Assembly (NCBI GenBank): GCA_002634395.1
Contig: NSJM01000020.1
Span: 1 to 42,011, forward strand
Reading direction: 5' to 3'
Source of the DNA: Candidatus Methylomirabilis sp.
GTDB lineage: Bacteria; Methylomirabilota; Methylomirabilia; Methylomirabilales; Methylomirabilaceae
DNA: 42,011 nt
Shown here: piece after piece, positions 17,115 to 23,938 of the stretch
Layout: each line of letters begins with the position of its first letter
Position numbering within the stretch: position 1 is the first letter of the stretch
The notes under the pieces: generated by a model
Told to the model about the DNA's origin: nothing
Seen by the model: only the letters and a program-made list of their open reading frames with translations
The model's database searches: none
Program-made: the position numbers and the translations under genes

Positions 17115-18146
17115 TTACAGACCGGGAAAGAGAGCGATAGTCTTATTCTCCAGGTCGGCCAGGCGCTCTTGACTGATCTGGAGCGCTTTGAACCCCGAGA
17201 GAGGTCGGACCTGGCCAGGGTCTATCCCGGGGAGGAGCGGGATCTCAAAGGCATGGTGAACCAGGAGTTCCTGTGACGGTTTACTCAAGAGGAAATTGAC
17301 GAAGCGCTTGGCCTGATCGAGGTTCTTCGTACCTTTTACGATTGCCACAGTATTCGGGTTGACCAGGACACCCATCCCCTTTGGTCCCTGATCCGGGTAG
17401 ACGACCCCGACCGGCAGCTTGGCTTCAAGAGCCAAGTGGTAGTTGGGTGAGTTGGTAAGTCCCACGGCAAACTCACCGCTTCCTACGCCGCGCCAGACAT
17501 CGGAGTTATCCGGCAACACCTTCAGCCCGTTTTCCAGCAGCTTATCGATGTAGGCCTTGGCCTTCGCCTCGCCCATCGTCTCTACCAGGGCGCTCAGCCA
17601 GGCGAGGGTCGTCCGCTCACGCGTGCCGGCGATGGCGATCTTCCCCTTCCATCTGGCGTCGGTCAGGTCGAATATCGAGTTCGGGATATCGCCGCCCCTC
17701 ACAAGGTCCTTATTGTAAATGATGACTCTGGCGCGCCCGGAGATGCCGGTCCAGAGCCCACTGGAGCTCTTGTATTCTGTTGCCATCGCGCGGACCGCAG
17801 CAGAGACGTACGACTCCAGAAGCCCTTCCCTCGCAAGAATCTCATCGACACCGGCCTCGGTTGCGATAAAGATATCGGCCCTCGGCCGCTGCCGTTCCTG
17901 GAGGATCTCGTTCGCAAGGCCGGAGGTCTTACCGACCTTCAGCGCAACCTTGATACCGGTTTGTCGCTCAAAGAGCTCTACAACCGGCTTGATCGCACTC
18001 TCTTTTCGACCGGAGTAGATAACCAGCTCAGAGGCCGATGCGGTCGCATTCAAACAGAAGGGTAAGACTGCGGAAAGCAGAAGGCTCCAAAGGAGCAGGA
18101 TTCGTCTCGTGAAACGGGTCCGTGTCGGCTTTTCCGGGCTTATCAT
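17115..18146 (-). CDS. Periplasmic iron(III)-binding protein (FbpA/FutA-like)
   Basis: Periplasmic substrate-binding protein of 343 residues for the adjacent ABC transporter. A signal peptide with a twin-arginine-like N-region (TRRILLLWSLLLSAVLP) ends near ASA. The mature part begins ELVIYSGRKESAIKPVVELF, typical of class II ferric-binding proteins. Further hallmarks are ADIFIATEAGVDEI and a C-terminal NFLLSKPSQELL. The ATG has GGAGG five bases upstream. A Fur-box-like site lies 38-57 bp before the start, which supports iron control. Exact ligand (Fe3+ alone or chelated) is unknown. Confidence 0.92.
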   Translation of the reverse strand: MISPEKPTRTRFTRRILLLWSLLLSAVLPFCLNATASASELVIYSGRKESAIKPVVELFERQTGIKVALKVGKTSGLANEILQERQRPRADIFIATEAGVDEILAREGLLESYVSAAVRAMATEYKSSSGLWTGISGRARVIIYNKDLVRGGDIPNSIFDLTDARWKGKIAIAGTRERTTLAWLSALVETMGEAKAKAYIDKLLENGLKVLPDNSDVWRGVGSGEFAVGLTNSPNYHLALEAKLPVGVVYPDQGPKGMGVLVNPNTVAIVKGTKNLDQAKRFVNFLLSKPSQELLVHHAFEIPLLPGIDPGQVRPLSGFKALQISQERLADLENKTIALFPGL

Positions 18147-18183
18147 TTATACCTCCGTCCAGAACCTTGAGAACGGTGAACGC

Positions 18184-18203
18184 AATAGAATGTCATTTTC
18201 AAT
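18184..18203 (-). promoter_or_regulatory. Fur-box-like operator upstream of the iron-binding protein gene
   Basis: On the minus strand the site reads ATTGAAAATGACATTCTATT, with the central palindrome AATGACATT. It is an A/T-rich approximation of the Fur consensus inside an otherwise GC-rich region, between fur and fbpA. Inferred from sequence resemblance only. Confidence 0.45.
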
Positions 18204-18240
18204 ACCAAGCCACACGAACAATTGATTTTTCCAAAGCGCC

Positions 18241-18714
18241 TCAGTGAGTCCCGGTCGCAGAAACCTTGCCGAGGTCTCTGCTGATGTTTTCGCTGCAGTC
18301 GCGGCAGAGACCGTACAGTTCCAGTTTGTGATACTGAATGGAAAAACCCAATCGACGGACGACCTGTTCCTGCAACGCCTCGATCTCGATATTTGCGAAC
18401 TCGGTGATCCTGCCGCACTCGGTGCAGATGATGTGATCGTGGTGGCGCTCACTGGAGGCATGTTCGAACAGGGCGCGCCCATCACCAAACTGTCGCTCGT
18501 GAGCGAGCCCGGCGTTCTTCAGGAGCTTCAGGGTCCGATAGACGGTGACGAGCCCGATTCGCGGGTACCGACCCCCCACCCGACGGTAGAGGCCCTCGGC
18601 GCTGACGTGCGTCGTGGTAGTGAAGAAGGCCCGCGCGATCAACTCGCGTTGGCGGGTTGCCTTCAGCCCGGCTCGACTCAGGTACTGCTTGAATTGGAGA
18701 AGTTTATCCTGCAT
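18241..18714 (-). CDS. fur: Fur-family metal-responsive transcriptional repressor
   Basis: DNA-binding repressor of 158 residues. The N-terminal winged helix includes GLKATRQRELIARAFF and PRIGLVTVYRTLKLL. The metal and dimer domain has RHHDHIICTEC and a second CxxC (CRDC), giving the structural zinc site, plus the His-rich regulatory site. ATG 18714 (MQDKLLQFKQYLSRAGLK) is chosen; the upstream ATG 18750 would place codons inside the putative operator. It lies 94 bp upstream of the iron transporter on the same strand, which favours Fur over Zur or PerR, although sequence alone does not exclude those. Confidence 0.85.
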   Translation of the reverse strand: MQDKLLQFKQYLSRAGLKATRQRELIARAFFTTTTHVSAEGLYRRVGGRYPRIGLVTVYRTLKLLKNAGLAHERQFGDGRALFEHASSERHHDHIICTECGRITEFANIEIEALQEQVVRRLGFSIQYHKLELYGLCRDCSENISRDLGKVSATGTH

Positions 18715-18720
18715 AGTAAA

Positions 18721-18742
18721 GAAATCGAAAACGATTATCAAT
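18721..18742 (-). promoter_or_regulatory. Fur-box-like site at the fur promoter
   Basis: An A/T-rich site immediately upstream of the chosen fur start reads ATTGATAATCGTTTTCGATTT on the minus strand over most of its length, with the palindrome ATCGTTTTCGAT. It suggests autoregulation. Confidence 0.45.
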
Positions 18743-18816
18743 ATCGACAAACGAGGTCAGAATAATCGACGGTCTGGACCGTGTCAAGAAAAAAATCAAA
18801 CGGGGTCCTCCACCCC

Positions 18817-18957
18817 TCGGTCATTGTGAGGGAGCGGTTAAGCCGGAGCCCAGAGCGAAGCGAGGGGGGGCCGTGGCAATCTCACAGTAGTATGTGGAGT
18901 GATGCTGTTGGGCGGCCAGAACGGTGGGATTGCTTCGCTGCACTTCGCAATGACGAG
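18817..18957. repeat. Interspersed palindromic repeat of the GTCATTG...CAATGAC type
   Basis: The left end has GTCATTGTGAG and the right end CTTCGCAATGAC in inverse orientation. The interior has GAGCGAAGCGAGG and GGCAATCTCAC. A related copy lies at 27472-27560. It fills most of the 265-bp gap between fur and the acetyltransferase gene and encodes nothing supported. Confidence 0.55.
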
Positions 18958-19015
18958 CCGATGGTGATAGTCTGGAGTTGCGGGCTTTCATGCCCATTAG
19001 CGTGCTGATCAGGCA

Positions 19016-19795
19016 TTACGCTGTAGCGACGTATTCAACCCGTTCTGCCGCGCGTCTGAACCCGACGCGCGCGTACACGCGCTCCGCCTCCGGTGTGGCC
19101 ACTTCGAGCGCGACGAATGCGGCGCCTTCGTCGCGGGCGAGGCGCGCGGCGAACGCAGTGAGCAGGCCGGCCAAGCCGCGCCCGCGAAACTCCGGAGCGG
19201 TGGCCATCCCGGTGATATGCCCCACGCCGACGGCCGTATGCAGGTGTACCGCTGCGGCAAGCTGTCCATCCACCCAGACGCCGAGCTGGCGCATGCCAGC
19301 CGCACGCATGCGCGTCACCAGCCGGGCACGTAACGTTGGCTCCTGCCATGCCGACTCGCCCGAGCCGAAGCTGACGCTTAGAATGCGCCCGGCGGCCGGC
19401 ATATCTTCAGGTCCTGTCTGACCCAGGCGTACATCTGCCGGCACCGGCGGATCGCCAGGCTCATGCTGAAACATCACGTACTTGTGGGACTTGAGCGCGC
19501 AGTCCGCCGACTGCAATGCCTTGATCAGCCCCTCGGGCGCCGTTTCAAGCGTGAAATTGAAGTGCGGACTGTGGCCCCGCGCACGGTAGTGCGCCATGAC
19601 CTCATCGATGCGCTCACGACTTGGCATCGCGCTCCACGGTACGATGTCGGCATAGTTGTAGGAGGACACGGTGATCTCGTCGTTAACGAACAGCACGAAT
19701 GGGTGCGCGATCGCTACCAGGCACCCCATGGAGTGGTTGCGCTCGACGAGGTAGGTTTCGTAGGAATCCAGGCTATTGCGAAGTGATGTGTCCAT
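19016..19795 (-). CDS. GNAT-family N-acetyltransferase
   Basis: Predicted acetyl-CoA-dependent N-acetyltransferase of 259 residues. The GNAT core lies in the C-terminal half: GVGHITGMATAPEFRGRGLA (motif A with the pantetheine-binding RGRGLAG loop), then AFVALEVATPEAERVYARVG and FRRA. The N-terminal 120 residues are less typical and may form a second, degenerate GNAT domain. ATG 19795 follows AAGG by about five bases; a GTG six bases earlier is less likely. The 3' half is very rich in GCG/CGC codons compared with neighbours, which could reflect a different origin. Substrate unknown. Confidence 0.82.
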   Translation of the reverse strand: MDTSLRNSLDSYETYLVERNHSMGCLVAIAHPFVLFVNDEITVSSYNYADIVPWSAMPSRERIDEVMAHYRARGHSPHFNFTLETAPEGLIKALQSADCALKSHKYVMFQHEPGDPPVPADVRLGQTGPEDMPAAGRILSVSFGSGESAWQEPTLRARLVTRMRAAGMRQLGVWVDGQLAAAVHLHTAVGVGHITGMATAPEFRGRGLAGLLTAFAARLARDEGAAFVALEVATPEAERVYARVGFRRAAERVEYVATA

Positions 19796-19818
19796 AAACA
19801 CCTTGTCGTGAGTGAGGC

Positions 19819-20613
19819 TCAGGGTTCTTTGAGGAATGACAGGACGAGCTGATTAAACTCCTCGGCGTGGGTAAGGATCAATGCGTGACCGCCGCCCTGG
19901 ATCACTGCCAGCCTGGCGCCTGGGATTTGCTGGTGGAGCGTTCTGGCAAAACGCATTGGGGTCATAATATCTTCGTCGCCGGCCACGATCAGCGTCGGCG
20001 CCGCAATCCGGCTCAAGCGATCTTCAGCGAAGTGACTCATCGCGGCCTCGACTTGGTGGGCGTAAACGTCGGCCGGGATAAAATATGGATCCTCCAGAAA
20101 CCGGGTGATAGCCAACTCCACCAATCCCGGAATACGATAGTTCTGGTACGTGAAGACCCATGGGCTGGTCGCGCGAGCATACTCTTCCCGGCTGAAGCGG
20201 GCCCGCATCAAAACGAACGAGTTCAGCACGTCAGCGCCGCGTCGATCGGAAGAGGTGTAGGTCGAGACAAGAACCAGTCGTTTGATCCTGGTAGGATGGG
20301 CGATCGCCAACTCCTGGGCGATCGCTCCACCCATAGAAAGACCCACGACGTGGGCCTTGTCAATGGCGAGCGCGTCCATCAGGCGGAGGGCATCATCGGC
20401 CATGGTCTTTATAGTGTAGGAACTGGGTGTGCGGTCACTTTGGCCGGTGTCGCGGTTATCGAAGGCCAGGCAGCGAAAGTGCTGAGTGAACAGCGGCATC
20501 TGCAGCGTCCAGACCCGGTGGTCGATGCCGAGCCCGTGGATCCAGACGACCGGCTCGCAGTGGCCGCCTTCCTGGTAAAAGAGTTCGATCTGACCGACCC
20601 GGACCTTTGGCAT
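19819..20613 (-). CDS. Alpha/beta-hydrolase fold enzyme
   Basis: Cytoplasmic hydrolase of 264 residues, closest in feel to the 3-oxoadipate enol-lactonase / carboxylesterase group. The oxyanion segment is WIHGLGID, the nucleophile elbow is GLSMGG, the acid is in VAGDEDIMTP and the catalytic His is in QGGGHAL. ATG 20613 begins at the first beta strand (MPKVRVGQIELFY). A TTG at 20652 would add 13 residues; neither start has a strong ribosome site. It is 23 bp upstream of the acetyltransferase gene and probably cotranscribed. The natural substrate is unknown. Confidence 0.85.
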   Translation of the reverse strand: MPKVRVGQIELFYQEGGHCEPVVWIHGLGIDHRVWTLQMPLFTQHFRCLAFDNRDTGQSDRTPSSYTIKTMADDALRLMDALAIDKAHVVGLSMGGAIAQELAIAHPTRIKRLVLVSTYTSSDRRGADVLNSFVLMRARFSREEYARATSPWVFTYQNYRIPGLVELAITRFLEDPYFIPADVYAHQVEAAMSHFAEDRLSRIAAPTLIVAGDEDIMTPMRFARTLHQQIPGARLAVIQGGGHALILTHAEEFNQLVLSFLKEP

Positions 20614-20809
20614 AAGGCGATTGTAAGGAGCCGGGTCATGGATGTCAATCAATCTGGAGAGTTTCTCATGCAGCCTGGCTTCTGTGTCGAGGGATGTGAG
20701 CGACGTTGCTTTGTCGTCGGATGGTAGTGTTCGCTACGGCATTGAGAAGCGGTAACAACTTGTGGCGGCGGGCATCAATGCGGCATCTGTTCCGAGTATC
20801 ATTTTTGTC

Positions 20810-20838
20810 TTGACAATGGGGTCTGCCTCGGTTAAATT
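20810..20838 (+). promoter_or_regulatory. Sigma-70-like promoter upstream of a 29-codon ORF
   Basis: TTGACA (20810-20815), 17-bp spacer, TAAATT (20833-20838). Five of six -10 bases match. It would give a leader of about 105 nt before the small ORF at 20951. Confidence 0.55.
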
Positions 20839-20950
20839 CCCCGGTGAAGTCGGCCAGCTAGGGAGTCGGGATGGCTGGTGGCTTTCGTTCAAGAACGTGT
20901 TGGATGATCGGGACTAATCGTTAACGAGTTCAATTAAGGGAGGGGTGTCA

Positions 20951-21040
20951 GTGGATCGCGGCGATACAATACTGTTGTGGCTTGCGGCTGGTGGCCTATT
21001 GCTTTTTGTGACGGTTGCCATGGTGATTTCGTTCATGTAA
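20951..21040 (+). CDS. Predicted 29-residue single-pass membrane peptide
   Basis: GTG start, TAA stop. The peptide begins with the polar residues VDRGDT and then forms one continuous hydrophobic helix (ILLWLAAGGLLLFVTVAMVI) ending SFM. GGGAGGGG lies five to six bases before the GTG, a good ribosome site, and a sigma-70-like promoter stands about 110 bp upstream. Small proteins of this shape often serve as subunits of respiratory or transport complexes, but no homologue is recognised. The chance of a random ORF this short is considerable. Confidence 0.45.
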   Translation: MDRGDTILLWLAAGGLLLFVTVAMVISFM

Positions 21041-21237
21041 TGATCCCAGTTGATGTGGTTTCGGGACTATGCGAACACATTCAATCAGTGCAAGGTGCTC
21101 ATCAGTAAGTTGAAAGTTTGGAAGTGCGTTTCAAATCACTTGCTACGCCTGTAAATCTCTCTTGGAATTGCTGAGGGAAGTTCGCAGGGTTGTGGTGAGC
21201 CTTCCGATTCCGAACAATCGCCCCATTCCTCGATAGG

Positions 21238-21309
21238 CTAAGGGTGTCGCAGCTTGGCGTAAGACGGAGTGTCTCTCCGGCTTGATGTAACGCCAGCTCG
21301 ACCCCTTAG
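21238..21309. ncRNA. 72-nt imperfect long hairpin, possible structured RNA
   Basis: CTAAGGGT (21238) pairs with ACCCCTTAG (ends 21309), then AGCTTGGCGT with ACGCCAGCT, then CGGAG with CTCCG around a five-base loop. Three consecutive helices share one axis. It might be a structured RNA or a mobile-element end; no known family was recognised. Confidence 0.35.
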
Positions 21310-21372
21310 CGGTTATTTACAGCCATCGCTCAGACTACGGGTCCGGTTGTGGGTACTCTCACCCCATTAGCG

Positions 21373-21432
21373 GTTGCGCACCTATCGGGCTACTGCCGGA
21401 GGCTTAGCATGAGAGTTCCTGTGGTGCGCAAC
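21373..21432. repeat. Perfect 9-bp inverted repeat enclosing 42 nt
   Basis: GTTGCGCAC (21373-21381) and GTGCGCAAC (21424-21432) are exact inverse copies. The segment TTAGCGGTT just before it also occurs at about 21306, so the two hairpins share a short direct repeat. Confidence 0.4.
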
Positions 21433-21607
21433 TATCCTGAGTATAACTGCAGTGGGGTTTTCGCCTCCTGACTTCCAGCAGTGCCATTCGAGGCACGGTT
21501 TCTGAGAAAGCCTCCTTTTGGCGCAATCGCCGGACGTCCCGTTTCCAGGAAAATCGCTTCTACCGCCATTGCGCCGTGACGACAGCGATAGGGAATGGTG
21601 CGAGGCC

Positions 21608-22078
21608 TCACTCCCGGCTTCGGACAACGAGGACGGGGCGATCGGCTAATCGCAATACACCCTCTGCTACTGAGCCTAGCAGCATGTGCTTCATCCCGGA
21701 ATAGCCGTGGGATGTCATCACAATGAGGTCTGCCTTCTGGGTTATGGCCTCCTGACAGATCATCTCATGGACCGGTGCAGGGGTATCCACCACACGCACC
21801 TCCGTTGTCACCTTCCCCTCTACGCGCGCCTCTTCAGGTATAAGTGCTTCCAGTGAGGAGAACAAGGTTTCCCGGAGTTGTGTTCGCTGTTCGGCAAGCG
21901 TCTTGCCGGGCGTGGGCTGAGCATAGAGTGGGTCCGGCATCCCATCCGTATTAATCGCATGCCAAAGGATGACGCTGCCGCTTCGTTCTGCTAAAATGGC
22001 ATAGGCGTGGGGGATGGCGGTGTTTCCAATAGGTGAGAGATCAGTGACCACCAGCAGTTTTCGATAGGTCGGCATCAT
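21608..22078 (-). CDS. Universal stress protein UspA-type
   Basis: Single-domain Usp protein of 156 residues, cytoplasmic, likely ATP-binding. It begins with the typical strand YRKLLVVTDLS and has DLIVMTSHGYSG followed by the nucleotide-binding motif GxxGx9G(S/T) (GYSGMKHMLLGSVAEGVL). The last strand is RPVLVVRSRE. TAAGGAGG stands nine bases before ATG 22078, and a second ATG follows immediately. It is divergent from the copper operon with 370 bp between. The stress that induces it cannot be told. Confidence 0.92.
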   Translation of the reverse strand: MMPTYRKLLVVTDLSPIGNTAIPHAYAILAERSGSVILWHAINTDGMPDPLYAQPTPGKTLAEQRTQLRETLFSSLEALIPEEARVEGKVTTEVRVVDTPAPVHEMICQEAITQKADLIVMTSHGYSGMKHMLLGSVAEGVLRLADRPVLVVRSRE

Positions 22079-22331
22079 GGTATGTTACCTCCTTAGAGTC
22101 AAACCGATCATGTTACCATCCGCTTACCGTCATTAGAACATTAGAAAAATACCCCCACGGCTCTTTAGTGCGATTGTCATGCTTTATTCGAGGAACCATT
22201 TAAAACTTAACCCCCCGCGAGCGTCTTGTCAATAGTGGGTAGAGATTCCATAAAGAAGACGTTGTGTTGTTGAGACTAGCGCGTTGCGCCCTCGGGTGGG
22301 TAGTAAAGACGCTGCCTGGATCCTTTGTGCT

Positions 22332-22358
22332 CTTGACTCTATCTTGCCTGGAGTCAAG
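22332..22358. promoter_or_regulatory. 8-bp perfect inverted repeat in the uspA-csoR divergent region
   Basis: CTTGACTC (22332-22339) and GAGTCAAG (22351-22358) are perfect inverse copies with an 11-bp spacer. It may be a regulator binding site for either divergent gene. Confidence 0.35.
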
Positions 22359-22373
22359 CCAGATGATCGGGCA

Positions 22374-22421
22374 TTGACAAGGTCGTCCCGGGAGATCATG
22401 CTCTACTCCAGTAGGGTATAT
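22374..22421 (+). promoter_or_regulatory. Probable csoR operon promoter/operator region
   Basis: A perfect -35 TTGACA lies at 22374. The near-palindrome CTACTCCAGTAG (22403-22414), followed by GGGTATATAG, resembles a CsoR-type operator next to a TATATA -10 box. The spacing between that -35 and the TATATA is too long for one promoter, so the exact promoter is uncertain. Confidence 0.35.
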
Positions 22422-22447
22422 AGCTGACTATCTATCTGAGGGCAGAG

Positions 22448-22726
22448 ATGATCGACGAGGAGACGAAGCAAAAGGCGATGGGCCGCTTGAGCCGGATCGA
22501 AGGCCAGGTGCAGGGCGTACAGCGGATGGTGGAAGAGGGGAAGTGCTGTGTTGATATCCTGCTCCAACTCTCTGCTGTCCAGGGCGCATTGGAGCAGGTT
22601 CGTAAGATTCTCCTGGGTCGTCATATCGAATCGTGTGTTGCAGAGGCGATGGCCTCCGGGCGGGCGGAGGATCGTCAGAAGAAGATCGAGGAACTTCTCG
22701 ATGTCTTCTCGCGCTACGGTCGGTAG
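22448..22726 (+). CDS. csoR: CsoR-family copper-sensing repressor
   Basis: All-helical metal-sensing repressor of 92 residues (DUF156). It releases operator DNA on binding Cu(I). The copper-ligand triad of the family is present: Cys in KCCVDILLQLSAV (C34, with C33 adjacent), H59 and C63 in RHIESCV. This C-H-C pattern distinguishes CsoR from the nickel sensor RcnR. GAGGGCAG precedes ATG. It heads a run that includes the copper ATPase and probably controls the whole operon. Confidence 0.92.
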   Translation: MIDEETKQKAMGRLSRIEGQVQGVQRMVEEGKCCVDILLQLSAVQGALEQVRKILLGRHIESCVAEAMASGRAEDRQKKIEELLDVFSRYGR

Positions 22727-22744
22727 AGGTTTGAGGCTTCTTTG

Positions 22745-23938
22745 ATGCGATACGACTCGATCGTGGTTGGTGGCGGCCCTGCCGGGGCAACGGCCGCACT
22801 GCATCTGGCAAAGGCGGGCGCCAAGGTGCTGCTGCTGGAGCGGCGGAGACTGCCGCGCTATAAGGCGTGCGGCGGCTGTCTGTCGCGGCGGGTGGAACGG
22901 CTGCTTCCGTTCGAGCTGGACAAGGTGAACGAGGAGCCGATCACCAGCCTCACCTTTACCTACCGCGGTCGCAATCCGGTCGAAGCGACCTTTTCGGAGC
23001 CGGTGGCCTACATGGTCTGGCGCGACAAGTTCGATCAGACTCTTTGTCGCCAAGCGATTGAGGCTGGAGCCGAGTTGCAGGATGGACAGGCGGTGCGAGC
23101 TGTCAGGGCATCGGCGAACGGTGTTGAGGTCGATGTCGATGGGATGACGGCGACCGCAGATTTCGTGGTTGGAGCCGATGGCGCCTGTAGCGTCGTCGCT
23201 CGGGATCTGTTTCCGAATCGGGCGCAGCCAAGGCTCGTGGGACTGGATGCGGAGTTGCCCTTGACGAGCGCAGGCGAGGCTGTGCTGAAAGGCCGCGTGA
23301 TTCTCGATGTGGGTCGAGCCCCAGGGGGGTATTGCTGGGCCTTTTCGAAGCGGGGGGTCGCCTCTGTCGGCGTGGCGGTCGACCGCAAGGCAGCGAAGCA
23401 GGTCCTGCCGTGCCTGACGAGTTTTCTCAACTCCGGCGACTTCAGAGACCTCAGGCCGGTACGGACCACCGGCGCGCTGCTCCCGATCTATCATGACGGG
23501 ACCGGCCCGATTTACCGCGGGCGCGCGCTGCTCACAGGCGACGCGGCATGTCTGGTCGATCCCTTTCTTGGGGAAGGAATTTACTACGCTATCCAAAGCG
23601 GACAAATGGCCGCGCAGGCTATTCTGACGGCTGGGAGCCACGACGGCGATCTCTCGTCGTATCAGGCGGTGGTATCAACGGCGATCATCCCGGAGCTTGA
23701 GGCGGCCGGGCGGCTGAGCCGTGTGGCTCATCGGGCCCCCTGGTTGTGGTTTCAGGTGCTGCAATGGCGTCTCGGACTGATCGAACACTACAGGAAGGTT
23801 TTGATCGGCGAGACGAACTACCGTGTGTTCGAGGAGCGAGCCTGGGCTGGGATCCCGCGGCCTCTGGCCATGCTGTTTGGGGTCTGGGGTGATCAAGGCT
23901 ACCTCAACTCGAAACACAAGGCGTTGGGAAGCTGGTAA
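22745..23938 (+). CDS. Geranylgeranyl-reductase-family FAD-dependent oxidoreductase
   Basis: Flavoprotein of 397 residues. The N-terminal FAD-binding motif is [19 protein letters not shown] followed by the ribose-binding acid in [16 protein letters not shown]. The second FAD motif is [16 protein letters not shown], and the third is [20 protein letters not shown]. Family members reduce isoprenoid chains of lipids, quinones or chlorophyll precursors. ATG 22745 is chosen over the adjacent TTG. It starts 18 bp after csoR and its TAA overlaps the copA ATG (TAATG), so it belongs to the copper operon. A lipid or quinone substrate is inferred from the family only. Confidence 0.85.
   Translation: MRYDSIVVGGGPAGATAALHLAKAGAKVLLLERRRLPRYKACGGCLSRRVERLLPFELDKVNEEPITSLTFTYRGRNPVEATFSEPVAYMVWRDKFDQTLCRQAIEAGAELQDGQAVRAVRASANGVEVDVDGMTATADFVVGADGACSVVARDLFPNRAQPRLVGLDAELPLTSAGEAVLKGRVILDVGRAPGGYCWAFSKRGVASVGVAVDRKAAKQVLPCLTSFLNSGDFRDLRPVRTTGALLPIYHDGTGPIYRGRALLTGDAACLVDPFLGEGIYYAIQSGQMAAQAILTAGSHDGDLSSYQAVVSTAIIPELEAAGRLSRVAHRAPWLWFQVLQWRLGLIEHYRKVLIGETNYRVFEERAWAGIPRPLAMLFGVWGDQGYLNSKHKALGSW

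Larger units (their letters stand above)
21041..21607. other. 567-bp intergenic region without a supported gene, containing two hairpins
   Basis: No convincing coding frame on either strand. An 81-codon minus-strand frame at 21382-21627 has no ribosome site and overlaps the structured segment. Two long inverted repeats are listed separately. Confidence 0.45.

Noticed and set aside
18781-19008. 75-codon plus-strand frame
   Set aside because: It lies within the interspersed palindromic repeat.
21238-21309. Integron attC site
   Set aside because: The hairpin shape is suggestive, but the GTTRRRY/RYYYAAC core sites are not present at its ends and no integrase or cassette is nearby.
22403-23641. 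412-codon minus-strand open frame opposite csoR and the flavoprotein gene
   Set aside because: No ribosome site or recognisable domain; both plus-strand genes carry clear family motifs.
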